Shown piece after piece: positions 38,580-46,998 of a stretch of 64,000 bases of DNA. Numbering within the stretch: the first letter of the stretch is position 1; every line of letters begins with the position of its first letter. The notes beneath the pieces were generated by a model that was not told the DNA's origin, made no database searches, and worked only from the letters and a program-made list of their open reading frames with translations. The translations under genes and the position numbers were made by a program. This DNA is from Arsenicitalea aurantiaca (lineage in GTDB: Bacteria; Pseudomonadota; Alphaproteobacteria; Rhizobiales; Devosiaceae): assembly GCF_003994485.1 (NCBI RefSeq), contig NZ_RZNJ01000001.1:499765-563764 (forward strand). The letters run 5' to 3'.

Positions 38580-39568
38580 TCGCCCAGCGCCCGGCTGCGC
38601 ACCTGATCGAGGCTGACCGCCAGCATGAGCACGACGCCGCGGGTGACGTCCTGCCAGAAGCTCGAGACGTTGAGGAGCGTCAGGCCGTTGTTGAGGGTCC
38701 CGAGGATCAGCACGGCGAGCAGCGTGCCCCAGACCGAGCCGCGACCGCCATTGAGGCTGGTGCCCCCGAGGATGATGGCGGCGATGACGGTCAGGAGCTG
38801 GGAGCCGGCCGCATTCGGAGCGGCGGCACCCAGCATGGCGCCCAATATCGTCCCGGCCAGCGCGCCGGCGACTGCCGAGATCACGTAAAGGACGATGATG
38901 GTACGCCCGACCGGAATGCCGATCAGCCGCGCGGCTTCAGGGTTGCCGCCCGAAGCATAGATGTAGCGGCCGAACTTGGTGCGCGTCATCATCACCCAGA
39001 GGACGAGGAAGGTCACCACCATGATGATGAGCGGGATGGGGATGCCGACGAAGCGCTCGGCACCGATCCAGTTGAAGCCGTCGATCATCATCGGGCGGGT
39101 GAGGCCGCCCGTCATGACGAGCGCGATGCCCGAGACGATGCTCATCATGCCGAGCGTGACGATCAGCGGGTTGAGCCGGAGCTTGGTGGTGAAGAGCCCG
39201 TTCGCGACCCCGATCATGGCCGCAACCACGAGGGCGAGAGCCACCGCGATCCAGACGGGAATGCCGGCGGTGACCATCAGCGAGATCAGCACGCCCGTGA
39301 GCCCGGCGATGGCGGCGACCGAGAGATCGAGGCCGCCCGCCACGATGAGCGGGGTGCCGGCGGCCGCCATCAGCCCGATATAGGCGACGTTGGTGCCGAT
39401 CTGGAGCATGTTGCGGACGGTTAGGAAAAAGGGCGAGAGGATCGCAAAGACCGCCAGCAGCAGGAGGTAGAAGACCAGCAGCATGGCGACGCCCGACCAG
39501 GGCTTGGCCAGCAGGTTCATGGCGCGCTGCTTGAGGGTGGGGGCGGTGTCGGCGGTCGTGGTGGTCAT
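38576..39568 (-). CDS. Ribose/rhamnose-type sugar ABC transporter permease
   Basis: 330 residues, RbsC/BPD_transp_2 family, with about eight to ten membrane helices. The conserved GTSLNGGRGSVWGTLLAVLILGTLNNGLTL is the coupling region that contacts the ATPase; AAAGTPLIVAGGLDLSVAAIAGL is another hallmark. It works with the ATPase and binding protein encoded just upstream. AGGACGAG precedes the ATG, 9 bases after the ATPase stop. Confidence 0.93.
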   Translation of the reverse strand: MTTTTADTAPTLKQRAMNLLAKPWSGVAMLLVFYLLLLAVFAILSPFFLTVRNMLQIGTNVAYIGLMAAAGTPLIVAGGLDLSVAAIAGLTGVLISLMVTAGIPVWIAVALALVVAAMIGVANGLFTTKLRLNPLIVTLGMMSIVSGIALVMTGGLTRPMMIDGFNWIGAERFVGIPIPLIIMVVTFLVLWVMMTRTKFGRYIYASGGNPEAARLIGIPVGRTIIVLYVISAVAGALAGTILGAMLGAAAPNAAGSQLLTVIAAIILGGTSLNGGRGSVWGTLLAVLILGTLNNGLTLLNVSSFWQDVTRGVVLMLAVSLDQVRSRALGE

Positions 39569-39577
39569 GGCTCGTCC

Positions 39578-41092
39578 TCAGGCGGCTGGGGTGACGGTCT
39601 CGGCGGTGGCCGCCATCAATTGCGCGGGGGTCGCGCCTTTCTCGAAATGCTGCACGATGCGGCCGCGATCGAGCACCAGCGAGCGATCGGAAATGCCGGC
39701 CACCTCCTCGACGTCAGAGGAGAGGATGATGACCGCAAAGCCGTTGCCGGTAAGCTCGCGCAGCTTGCCGTAGATCTCGCGCCGGGCCCCGATATCGACG
39801 CCGCGCGTGGGTTCCTCGAGGATCAGCAGGTGGACGCCATCGACCAGCCAGCGGGCGAGGCAGACCTTCTGCTGGTTGCCGCCAGAAAGGGTGCGCAGCT
39901 TCTGCTCGGGCCCGCGGGTGCGGATGGAGAGGTCGCGGATCCAGTTGCCGGCATGGCCGGTCTCGAGGTCGCGCGCGACGAAGAGGCCGCGGGTGAAGCG
40001 GGACTGGAAGGGGAGCGCGATGTTCTCGCGCACGGTGAGGTCGGCGATGATGCCTTCCTTCTTGCGCTCGGCGGCAACGAACCCGATTCCCGCCCGCTTG
40101 CCGGCCTGCGGATTGCTGGGGCGATAGGGTTTGCCATCGAGCGTGACGGTGCCGGCGCGCACAGAGCCGACAGCGCCGTAGAGCGCGCGGCCGAGCACTT
40201 CGACGCCCGAGCCGACAAGCCCGAAAATCCCGAGGATCTCGCCGGCGCGCACCGAGAAGCTGACGCCGGCGATCTCGTCGCGCACGACGAGGTTATCGAC
40301 GGTGAGGATTTCGGCGCCCGCCGGCGGGGGCGGGGTGTCGGGGTAGAGATCGCCGGCCGTCTCGCCGAGCATGGCGGCCAGCACCTGGGTCTTGTCGGTG
40401 GCGGCGGTGGCGAAATTGCCCGAATTGCGCCCGTCGCGGAGGACCACGATGCGATCGGAGATCTCGAAGACCTCGCTCATATAGTGTGAGATGTAGACGA
40501 CCGAGACCTGCTGCGCCTTCAGCCGCCGGATGATGGCGAAGAGCAGGTGCGCCTCCTGCTCGGTGAGGGCTGCGGTGGGCTCGTCCATGATGAGGATGCG
40601 GGCCTGCCCGGCGATGGCGCGCGCGATCTCGACGATGCGCTGCTCGGCCACCGACAGGCGCTTGACGGGCTGGGTGACGTCGAGGTCGCGGAAGCCGAGC
40701 TGGGCGAGGAGTTCGCTGGCGCGCCGGCGCATGGCCTCGTCGTCGACCTGGCGGAAGCCGAAGATGGTTTTTGTCGGCAGTTCGCCCAGCAGGATGTTTT
40801 CAGCCACGGTCATGTCGGGCATGACCGAGATTTCCTGGGGCAGCAGCTTGACGCCGGCGGCGATGGCGTCGGCCGGTCGCGAGAACACGACCGGACTGCC
40901 ATCGACTTCGACGACGCCGCCATCGCGCGTGTAGAGGCCGGTGAGGATCTTGACGAGCGTGGATTTTCCCGCGCCGTTCGAGCCGAGCAATGCGACGACC
41001 TCGCCGGGTTCAAGCGTCAGCTCGACGTCGCTGAGCACCGGCACGCCGCCAAAGGCCTTGCCGATATTGCGCATGGACAGGCGCTGGGCCAT
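39578..41092 (-). CDS. Sugar ABC transporter ATP-binding protein (RbsA/MglA type, two ABC domains)
   Basis: 504 residues with two nucleotide-binding domains. Domain 1 has Walker A GSNGAGKSTLV, signature region LSVAEQRIVEIARA and Walker B ILIMDEPTAALT. Domain 2 has a degenerate P-loop (GLVGSGVEVLGRAL), signature LSGGNQQKVCLARW and Walker B LLILEEPTRGVD, which is normal for this group. It powers uptake through the permease next door. The open frame runs further upstream through a GC-rich hairpin, but the ATG at 41092 begins the conserved domain. Confidence 0.94.
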   Translation of the reverse strand: MAQRLSMRNIGKAFGGVPVLSDVELTLEPGEVVALLGSNGAGKSTLVKILTGLYTRDGGVVEVDGSPVVFSRPADAIAAGVKLLPQEISVMPDMTVAENILLGELPTKTIFGFRQVDDEAMRRRASELLAQLGFRDLDVTQPVKRLSVAEQRIVEIARAIAGQARILIMDEPTAALTEQEAHLLFAIIRRLKAQQVSVVYISHYMSEVFEISDRIVVLRDGRNSGNFATAATDKTQVLAAMLGETAGDLYPDTPPPPAGAEILTVDNLVVRDEIAGVSFSVRAGEILGIFGLVGSGVEVLGRALYGAVGSVRAGTVTLDGKPYRPSNPQAGKRAGIGFVAAERKKEGIIADLTVRENIALPFQSRFTRGLFVARDLETGHAGNWIRDLSIRTRGPEQKLRTLSGGNQQKVCLARWLVDGVHLLILEEPTRGVDIGARREIYGKLRELTGNGFAVIILSSDVEEVAGISDRSLVLDRGRIVQHFEKGATPAQLMAATAETVTPAA

Positions 41093-41117
41093 GGCTTGAT
41101 CTCCCTCGGGCAGAAGG

Positions 41118-41141
41118 GGCGGACGGCCGAGGCCGCCCGCC
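41118..41141 (-). promoter_or_regulatory. Stem-loop between binding-protein gene and ABC ATPase gene
   Basis: In the transcript an 11-base stem (GGCGGGCGGCC / GGCCGTCCGCC, one G-U pair) closes on a very short loop. There is no T-tract. Such hairpins after binding-protein genes commonly protect the upstream mRNA from 3' decay, so more binding protein is made than ATPase. Confidence 0.5.
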
Positions 41142-41151
41142 GGTCGGGTTG

Positions 41152-42339
41152 TCAGTTCGCCGGGATGAGGTTCAGCGAATCCTGGAGTTCGGGCAGCTCG
41201 CGGATTTCGGCGAGATGGGCCTCGAACGCTTCCTGGGGGAATTCGAACGTGATGGCGTCGGGCTCGGCCGCACACGCAAACTCCTCATAGTACTCGCAGA
41301 CATTACCATCCGAGACCATGTAGTGGGTGACGAGCACGGTATCGGGCACCTCCTCGCCGGCAAGTTCCATCAGGGCCAGCGGGATTAGATAGTTGCCGTA
41401 GCGCTCGGGGAAGTATCCGACCGACGCAACGAAGGTCGGCTCGTCGAGCATGTTCTGGATTTCGTCGGCGCCCATGCCGACCACGATCAGATCTGCCTCG
41501 CGGCCCGCCTGCTTGGCGGCGCGCAGCATGCCGGTGGCAGCCTGGTCGTTGATCGCCGTCACCATGATCGGCACGCCCTCGGGGATGCGCCCGATGACGT
41601 TGTTCATCTGGGTGAAGCTCTCTTCGAGCGTGTTCTTGGTGTCGATGAAGATGACGTTGTCGTCGGGAAAGTTTTCGACCACGGCGCGGAAGCCGGCGAC
41701 CTGGCCATTGGTGCGCATGGCGGGCACCGCGCCGGACTGAGGCAGTTCGCCGACGACGAAATAACCCTCTGCCACCGCTTCGGCACCGAACTTGTCGATC
41801 GCGGCCTGCCCAAGATAGGCGCCGCCCATGAAGCCCGAGCGCGGGTTGTTGGCGCCGAAGAAGGTGGCATCGCCCATGGGGATGTCGATGGCGACCACGC
41901 GGGTGTCGGCCTGGTCCATCTGCTGCATGATGGTGGCGCCGAAATTGGCGTCGGTCTGGAACTCGATGACGTAGTCGACGCCGCGTTGGATGAAGCTCTG
42001 CGCGTTGGCGAGGGCGGTGGCGCCGTCGAGCCGGTTGTCGGCGACCTGGACGTCGACGCCCGCGGCCTCGGCATTGGCGAGGATGCCTTCTTCGACCTTG
42101 AGGGTGAAGGAGACGTCGCGCGTGAGATTGGCGAAGCCGATCAAATAGGTGTCGCCATTGCGCGGCGGCTGGTTGGCCTTGGCCGCCTCGACCATGGCGG
42201 CGTACTGCTCGGCACTGACCATGCTGCCGTCGAAATTAGACGGATCAAAGCCGTGGAAATCCTGTGCGAGGCTGGTGCCGGCCATCAGCATGGCCGCGAG
42301 CCCGGCTGCGCCGACGAGGCGCAAACGATCAAGTCGCAT
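41152..42339 (-). CDS. Sugar ABC transporter substrate-binding protein (ribose/rhamnose type)
   Basis: 395 residues. A signal peptide (LRLVGAAGLAAMLMAGTSLAQ) gives a periplasmic protein. The two-lobed Peripla_BP_4 fold is visible: TYLIGFANLTRDVSF, NAQSFIQRGVDYVIEFQTDA, VVAIDIPMG, AINDQAATGMLRAA and VVGMGADEIQ. The C-terminus carries an unusual Cys pair (NVCEYYEEFACAAEP), perhaps a disulphide. The ATG at 42339 follows GGGAGAG. As the first gene of the leftward operon it is preceded by FadR-type palindromes. The ligand is probably L-rhamnose or a related sugar, from context. Confidence 0.92.
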   Translation of the reverse strand: MRLDRLRLVGAAGLAAMLMAGTSLAQDFHGFDPSNFDGSMVSAEQYAAMVEAAKANQPPRNGDTYLIGFANLTRDVSFTLKVEEGILANAEAAGVDVQVADNRLDGATALANAQSFIQRGVDYVIEFQTDANFGATIMQQMDQADTRVVAIDIPMGDATFFGANNPRSGFMGGAYLGQAAIDKFGAEAVAEGYFVVGELPQSGAVPAMRTNGQVAGFRAVVENFPDDNVIFIDTKNTLEESFTQMNNVIGRIPEGVPIMVTAINDQAATGMLRAAKQAGREADLIVVGMGADEIQNMLDEPTFVASVGYFPERYGNYLIPLALMELAGEEVPDTVLVTHYMVSDGNVCEYYEEFACAAEPDAITFEFPQEAFEAHLAEIRELPELQDSLNLIPAN

Positions 42340-42363
42340 ATCTCTCTCCCTTTGCAATCGGAC

Positions 42364-42380
42364 AATTGGTCTGTCCAATT
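42364..42380. promoter_or_regulatory. FadR-type operator 1 (AATTGG-N5-CCAATT)
   Basis: A perfect 6-base inverted repeat around TCTGT lies 24 bases upstream of the binding-protein start. It matches the form known for FadR-subfamily GntR regulators (TTGGT-N3-ACCAA type). It would control the leftward operon that encodes a FadR regulator itself. Confidence 0.7.
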
Positions 42381-42416
42381 AACTCAACAGTGGCACGCCG
42401 GTTTTGCTTGCGCAAG

Positions 42417-42447
42417 TGGCCTGACCGGCAATTTGGTCAGGCCAATT
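42417..42447. promoter_or_regulatory. FadR-type operator 2 with extended inverted repeat
   Basis: TTGG-TCAGG-CCAA (42433-42445) has the same layout as operator 1, about 65 bases away. It is part of a larger perfect 10-base inverted repeat, TGGCCTGACC (42417-42426) and GGTCAGGCCA (42435-42444). A TTGACC -35-like hexamer for the rightward SGNH gene begins at 42453, so the site could serve both directions; two spaced sites also allow looping. Confidence 0.65.
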
Positions 42448-42510
42448 CTCCATTGACCGGGGCGTGGCGCCGGCCGTACGGATAAGAAAAACAGATGAGG
42501 AGGACCGGCC

Positions 42511-43182
42511 ATGCCGGACAGATCGCGCCCCTTTGCCGTGCTCGCCTACGGCGATTCCAACACCTGGGGCGCGGTGCCCCAGCCCTATCGCGGCGCGGGC
42601 GGACGGTTTTGCGCCGAGCGATGGACGCGCGTGACGGCGGACAGGCTGGGGTCGGATTTCGAGGTGATCGAAGCGGGGCTCAACGGGCGCACGACCTGCG
42701 TCGATGATCCCGTCGAAGGGATCGAGCGCAATGGCGTGCGCCATCTGCAGGTGGCGGTCCAGACGCACATGCCGGTGGACCTCGTGATCATCATGCTGGG
42801 CACCAATGATCTCAAGGCGCGGCTCTCGATGACTGCCGGCGACATCGCCGACGGGGCAGGCCGGCTCTGCGACATGGTGCGGCGCTCGAACTGGGGCCCG
42901 GAAGGCAGGGCGCCCCGGGTGCTGCTCGTGTCGCCCGCGCCGCTCGGCAGGCTCACCTGGCTCGCCGAAATGTTCGCGGGCGGCACCGAAAAGTCGCGCC
43001 GGCTGGCCGAGGAATATCGGCGGGTGGCCAAGGCCATGAGCGCGGAGTTCTTCGAAGGTGGATCGGTGATGGCCTCGAGCGATGATGACGGCATCCACCT
43101 TGGCGCGGAGGCGCATCTGGCGCTGGGCGAGGCGCTGGCGGCCGAGGTGCGCCGGATTGCCGGTGCCGCTAGGCAAGGGTGA
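42511..43182 (+). CDS. SGNH/GDSL hydrolase, cytoplasmic arylesterase-like
   Basis: 223 residues without a signal peptide. SGNH blocks are AYGDSNTWGA (Ser), EAGLNGRTT (Gly), MLGTNDLK (Asn) and DGIHLGAEAH (Asp/His). The GDSNTWG form and LVSPAPLG resemble the Mycobacterium smegmatis acyltransferase/arylesterase group. In this locus it may remove acetyl groups from imported sugars, an inference from position. GAGGAGGA precedes the ATG. It diverges from the ABC operon across the FadR operators, and its 3' end overlaps the convergent enolase-superfamily gene by 14 bases. Confidence 0.88.
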   Translation: MPDRSRPFAVLAYGDSNTWGAVPQPYRGAGGRFCAERWTRVTADRLGSDFEVIEAGLNGRTTCVDDPVEGIERNGVRHLQVAVQTHMPVDLVIIMLGTNDLKARLSMTAGDIADGAGRLCDMVRRSNWGPEGRAPRVLLVSPAPLGRLTWLAEMFAGGTEKSRRLAEEYRRVAKAMSAEFFEGGSVMASSDDDGIHLGAEAHLALGEALAAEVRRIAGAARQG

Positions 43183-44290
43183 GCCTTCTTGCGACGGCTT
43201 CGTCGACCGTGATGCCGAGGCCAGGGGCGGTCGGCGCGCGGACGGAGCCGCCCTCGTGCCAGATCGGATGATCGATCAGATCGCGCGTGGCGGGATTGGG
43301 GAAGGGCTTCAATTCAAAGAGCCGCGTATTGGGCGAGGCGAGCGAGAGATGGAGGCTCGCCGCCGAGAGGATTGCCGTGCTCCAGGCGTGTGCGTTGATG
43401 GTAAGCCCATGCGCCGTGCAGAGTGTATCGACCTTGCGAAAGCCCGTGACGCCTTCTGCGCGCGCCGGATCGATGCCGACGACGTCCACAGTGCCGGTTT
43501 CGATGAGGCGCTGATAGCCGGTGACCGTCCATTCGCGCTCGCCGGTGCCGATCGGCACGCCGGTCGCGGCTTTGAGGGCGCGGTGATCCTCGATCCGGCT
43601 CGGGTAGAAGGGCTCCTCGATCCAGCCGATATCGTATTTGGCCATGGCGTTGACCGTCGCGATCGCCGTCTCGCGGTCCCAGACGACGCCATTGCCGGCA
43701 TCGACGATGATCTCGAAATCGGGGCCGACCGCGGCGCGCAGATCGCGGATGAAGGCGATGTCGGTCGCGGGATTGCGGCCGATGTCGGACAGGCCCTTCT
43801 TGGCAAAGCCGAGCTTTACGCCCTTGAACCCCTCGTCGCGGAAGCGCACGACTTCGGCGACATTTTCGGCGCGCGTCGCCTTGTTGACGTGGTTGGCGGC
43901 GTAGGCGGGGAGGCTCTCGCGCTGGCGCCCGAAGAGCTCGACCAGCGGCTTGCCGGCGATCTTGCCCTCGATGTCCCAGAGCGCCATGTCGAGCGCGGAA
44001 TAGGCAAAGCAGGCAATGCCGCCCTCTCCATACCACCAGGCGTGCGCGCGCATCTTGTCCCAGGCTTCCGAGATGGTGATGTCGCCGGCATCGCGGAGGA
44101 GGGGCGCGAAGCCCTCCTCGATCAGGAGCTTGGTCGCCTTGCATGCTTCGGGCCACATGGCGATGCCTTCGCCCCAGCCGACGATACCGTCGGTCGTCTC
44201 GACCCGCACCAGCGTCGTCATGCGGCGCGTGGAGAAGTCATTGGGATCGTCATAGCCGATGACGATGGCCGAGACTGCGGCGATGCGCAT
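43169..44290 (-). CDS. Mandelate racemase/muconate lactonizing enzyme-family protein (sugar-acid dehydratase-like)
   Basis: 373 residues, enolase superfamily. An N-terminal capping domain (about 1-125) is followed by the barrel. Metal ligands are visible in IIVDAGNGVVWD, GWIEEPFYPS and IGTGEREWT; a possible base Lys is in FKGVKLGFAKKG and a His in INAHAWSTAIL. The pattern differs from RhmD, so it acts on another acid, probably a sugar acid; the precise substrate cannot be told. GGGGAGGAG precedes the ATG at 44290. It is divergent from the second FadR gene across a shared operator. Confidence 0.88.
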   Translation of the reverse strand: MRIAAVSAIVIGYDDPNDFSTRRMTTLVRVETTDGIVGWGEGIAMWPEACKATKLLIEEGFAPLLRDAGDITISEAWDKMRAHAWWYGEGGIACFAYSALDMALWDIEGKIAGKPLVELFGRQRESLPAYAANHVNKATRAENVAEVVRFRDEGFKGVKLGFAKKGLSDIGRNPATDIAFIRDLRAAVGPDFEIIVDAGNGVVWDRETAIATVNAMAKYDIGWIEEPFYPSRIEDHRALKAATGVPIGTGEREWTVTGYQRLIETGTVDVVGIDPARAEGVTGFRKVDTLCTAHGLTINAHAWSTAILSAASLHLSLASPNTRLFELKPFPNPATRDLIDHPIWHEGGSVRAPTAPGLGITVDEAVARRLTLA

Positions 44291-44341
44291 GCCTGCTCCT
44301 CCCCTTGCCCACGACCCTCCCGCCGCCGGCTCCTCACCCAA

Positions 44342-44389
44342 TTGACTAGCATTGAGGTCGCTGCTAGGTCAATGAGTGGTCTGGCCACT
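44342..44389 (+). promoter_or_regulatory. Divergent promoter region with FadR-type operator
   Basis: The palindrome AGTGG-TCTGG-CCACT occupies 44375-44389. For the rightward FadR gene, TTGACT (44342-44347) and TAGGTC (44365-44370) are 17 bases apart, so transcription would start on the palindrome. For the leftward enolase-family gene, TTGACC is read on the other strand at 44372-44367, immediately beside the palindrome. The layout suggests autorepression plus control of the divergent gene. Confidence 0.6.
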
Positions 44390-44422
44390 TGGCCATTCTC
44401 GGATTGTTCGTTGGGAGGCGGC

Positions 44423-45151
44423 GTGGCAGAAGCGGCGACAGGCCCGGTATTCCTGCCCATGCGCAAGGCGGGGTTGACCGACCGGCTGGTGACCCAGCTG
44501 CTCGGGCTGGTGACGACCGGCAATCTGGGCGCGGGCGATCAATTGCCCTCCGAGCGCAAGCTCGCGGAGACTTTCGGGGTCAGCCGCCCGACATTGCGAG
44601 AGGCCATCCGGGCGCTCTCGGTGCTGGGCGTTCTCGAAATCCGGCATGGTGGCGGGGTGTTCGTCTCCCAGCTCAGCGCCGCCGACCTCCTGCAGCCGCT
44701 GACGTTCTTCCTGACGCTGCGCTCGACGGAGGTCGAAAAGCTCTACGAGGCGCGCGAACTGATCGAGGGCGACATCGCGGCGCGCGCGGCCGGCCGGGCC
44801 GGGCCCGAGGATGTCGCGGCGCTCACCGACCTGATCGTGCGCCAGGAGGCGGCGATGGCCGACCCGCTCGCCTATCGTGCGGTCGACACCGAATTTCATG
44901 AGCGACTGGCAGTGCTTGCCGATAACGGGTTTCTTGCCAGGGCAGCGCAAAGCCTCAACATATTGGGGCTCGAATTCCGCAAGACAGCGTCAGAAACGCC
45001 CGAGGTGATCGCGCGCTCGATCACCGACCACCGGGCGATCGTTTCGGCGCTCGCGGCCGGCGATGCAGAGGCGGCGCGGGCCGCAATGGGGCTCCACATG
45101 CGCAACGTGCTGGGCACGACGCGCGCGCAGATGAAGGCGACACAGCCATGA
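44423..45151 (+). CDS. FadR/GntR-family regulator, second paralogue
   Basis: 242 residues. The winged helix includes LGAGDQLPSERKLAETFGVSRPTLREAIRALSVLGVL with wing HGGGVFVSQ, and the FCD domain has DTEFHERLAVLADNG and DHRAIVSAL with metal-ligand His and Asp. It is a paralogue of the regulator at 37851. The frame is open far upstream; the GTG at 44423 is chosen because GGGAGG lies 4 bases before it and the operator palindrome lies outside the gene. It heads a five-gene rightward operon; the next ATG overlaps its stop (ATGA). Confidence 0.9.
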   Translation: MAEAATGPVFLPMRKAGLTDRLVTQLLGLVTTGNLGAGDQLPSERKLAETFGVSRPTLREAIRALSVLGVLEIRHGGGVFVSQLSAADLLQPLTFFLTLRSTEVEKLYEARELIEGDIAARAAGRAGPEDVAALTDLIVRQEAAMADPLAYRAVDTEFHERLAVLADNGFLARAAQSLNILGLEFRKTASETPEVIARSITDHRAIVSALAAGDAEAARAAMGLHMRNVLGTTRAQMKATQP

Positions 45152-45915
45152 CCGAACGCCGCTGGGGGCTCAACCGGCCGACCGAGGCCGATATCGTTGC
45201 GGGCGGGTTCTCGACGCCCTGGGACGCCCCTTTCATCCCGCCCTTTCCGTTCCAGTTCCGCAATGCGCAGATCCTGACCGCGTTCTATCGGACCGATCCC
45301 GCGGCTATGGCGTTCCTCGCGCCGCCGCCGGTGGAAGCAGTTGGGGATGTTGTCGCCATCCACATCTACAAGATGAACGATACCGACTGGATCGGGCCAT
45401 ATCACGAGGCGAACGTGATGTTCGGGGCGTCCATTGCGGGGCGGGAGGGAGCGTACTCGCCCTATCTGTTCCTCCATTCCGATGGCGGGGTGGCCCATGG
45501 CCGCGAGGTGCACGGCCAGCCCAAGAAATATGCCAATCCGAGTCTCGAATTCCGCGGCGATCTGATCGTCGGCGGGGTGGAGCGGAACGGGATCGAGGTC
45601 GTGACGATCACGACGCCCTACAAGCAGGAGCGGGCTGATCCGGCCGCGATGCGGGCCCATTTCGAGTTCGGCACCAACCTCAATCTCAAGTCCGTCAACC
45701 ACATCGACGGACGCCCGGCGATCCGCCAGATCACCTCGCGCAAGCTGACCGACATGGTGGTGCACGAATGCTGGCGCGGGCCCTGCACGGTGGAGTTGCG
45801 GCCCAACGCGCAGGCGCCGGTGTTCCGCCTGCCGGTGATCGAACCCCTGGAAGCGTTCTTCTGGCGGGCCGATTTCACGCTGGTCGCGGGCGAGATCGTG
45901 CACGACTATCTCTAG
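45148..45915 (+). CDS. Acetoacetate decarboxylase-family enzyme
   Basis: 255 residues, full length for the family. The Schiff-base motif is HGQPKKYANP with Lys126 and Lys127, as in acetoacetate decarboxylase, where the first Lys forms the imine and the second lowers its pKa. GPYHEANVMFG carries the conserved Glu and QFRNAQILTAFYRTDP the N-terminal strand. Known members decarboxylate beta-keto acids or catalyse aldol/dehydration chemistry through the imine. Its place between a FadR regulator and a Gfo/Idh dehydrogenase suggests it acts on a keto sugar acid; this is inference. It is cytoplasmic, with no signal or membrane segment. Confidence 0.88.
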   Translation: MTERRWGLNRPTEADIVAGGFSTPWDAPFIPPFPFQFRNAQILTAFYRTDPAAMAFLAPPPVEAVGDVVAIHIYKMNDTDWIGPYHEANVMFGASIAGREGAYSPYLFLHSDGGVAHGREVHGQPKKYANPSLEFRGDLIVGGVERNGIEVVTITTPYKQERADPAAMRAHFEFGTNLNLKSVNHIDGRPAIRQITSRKLTDMVVHECWRGPCTVELRPNAQAPVFRLPVIEPLEAFFWRADFTLVAGEIVHDYL

Positions 45916-45945
45916 AACCAAACCAGACCGAAGGGAGGAGCGGCA

Positions 45946-46998
45946 ATGGCGGACAAGGTCAATATCGGGGTGATCGGGGCGGGCTGGTGGGCGAGCCTGT
46001 CGCACATCCCCGCGCTCATCGCGAACCCCCATGTCGATATCGTCGCGGTCAACCGTCCGGACCGGGAGGGGCTGGACCGGGTGGCGGCGGAATTCGCGCT
46101 GAGCCATGCCTATACCGATGCCGCCGAGATGCTGGCGAAGGAAGATCTCGCCGGCGTGGTGATCGCTTCGCCGCATATCCTGCATGCCGAGCACGCCCGG
46201 TTGGCGCTCGAAAAGGGCCTCCACGTCCTCATCGAAAAGCCGATGGCGACCCGAGCCGAGGACGCGCAGCAATTGGTGGCGCTGGCCGGAAAAAAGGGCG
46301 TCCAGATCATCATGCCCTATGGCTGGAACTACAAGCCGATCCTGGACACCGCGCACCGGCTGGTTGCCGAAGGTTGGGTGGGCGAAGTCCGCCATGTCGT
46401 GGCGCAGATGGCCTCTGCGCTGGCCGATCTCTTCGGCGGCGAGCCGATGGTCGAGACGAAGGATCATCTCTTCCGCCCGCCGGTCTCGACCTGGGCCGAC
46501 CCCGAGAAATCGGGCGGCTATGGCTGGGGACAGCTGACGCACGGGCTGGGGGCGCTGTTCCGCATCGTCGACCTCGAGCCCACGGGCGTCTTCGCGCGCA
46601 CCGGTCTTTCGCCGGCTGGGGTCGATTACTACGATGCAGCGGTGGTCGAGTTCGCCAATGGGGCGACCATGGCGCTGTCGGGCGCGGCGACGGTGCCCAA
46701 ATCGCGTGGCTACCAGATCGACATCCGCATTTTCGGGACCGAGGGCATGCTGCTGTTCGACATCGAGCGGGCGCGGGTGGAGGCGATCCGGCATGACGGC
46801 CAGACCCATGTCGAGCAGCTGCCAGCCGATGCCGGTGATTACGAGCAGGTGGCGCCGATCACACGGTTCGTCGACATCTGCCGGGGCGTGCCGACCGTCA
46901 ATCCGGCCGATGGGACGATCGGCATGCGCGCCACACTCGTGCTTGACGCAATGTACCGCTCGGCAAGGAGCGGGCGGATGGAGGAGGTCCTGCAATGA
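45946..46998 (+). CDS. Gfo/Idh/MocA-family oxidoreductase
   Basis: 350 residues. Rossmann start VNIGVIGAGWWASLSHIPAL, cofactor Lys in HVLIEKPMATRAEDA, then MPYGWNYKPILD and the C-terminal barrel-like sheet. Members oxidise sugars, inositols or sugar acids with NAD(P). AAGGGAGGAG precedes the ATG, 30 bases after the decarboxylase-family gene. The stop overlaps the next start (ATGA). Together with the following TIM-barrel gene it repeats the epimerase-Gfo/Idh pairing seen at 30.4-32.6 kb, in opposite order. Confidence 0.91.
   Translation: MADKVNIGVIGAGWWASLSHIPALIANPHVDIVAVNRPDREGLDRVAAEFALSHAYTDAAEMLAKEDLAGVVIASPHILHAEHARLALEKGLHVLIEKPMATRAEDAQQLVALAGKKGVQIIMPYGWNYKPILDTAHRLVAEGWVGEVRHVVAQMASALADLFGGEPMVETKDHLFRPPVSTWADPEKSGGYGWGQLTHGLGALFRIVDLEPTGVFARTGLSPAGVDYYDAAVVEFANGATMALSGAATVPKSRGYQIDIRIFGTEGMLLFDIERARVEAIRHDGQTHVEQLPADAGDYEQVAPITRFVDICRGVPTVNPADGTIGMRATLVLDAMYRSARSGRMEEVLQ

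Noticed and set aside
43082-44422. 447-codon N-terminal extension of the second FadR regulator
   Set aside because: It runs antisense through the enolase-family gene; the GTG at 44423 with GGGAGG gives the normal family length.
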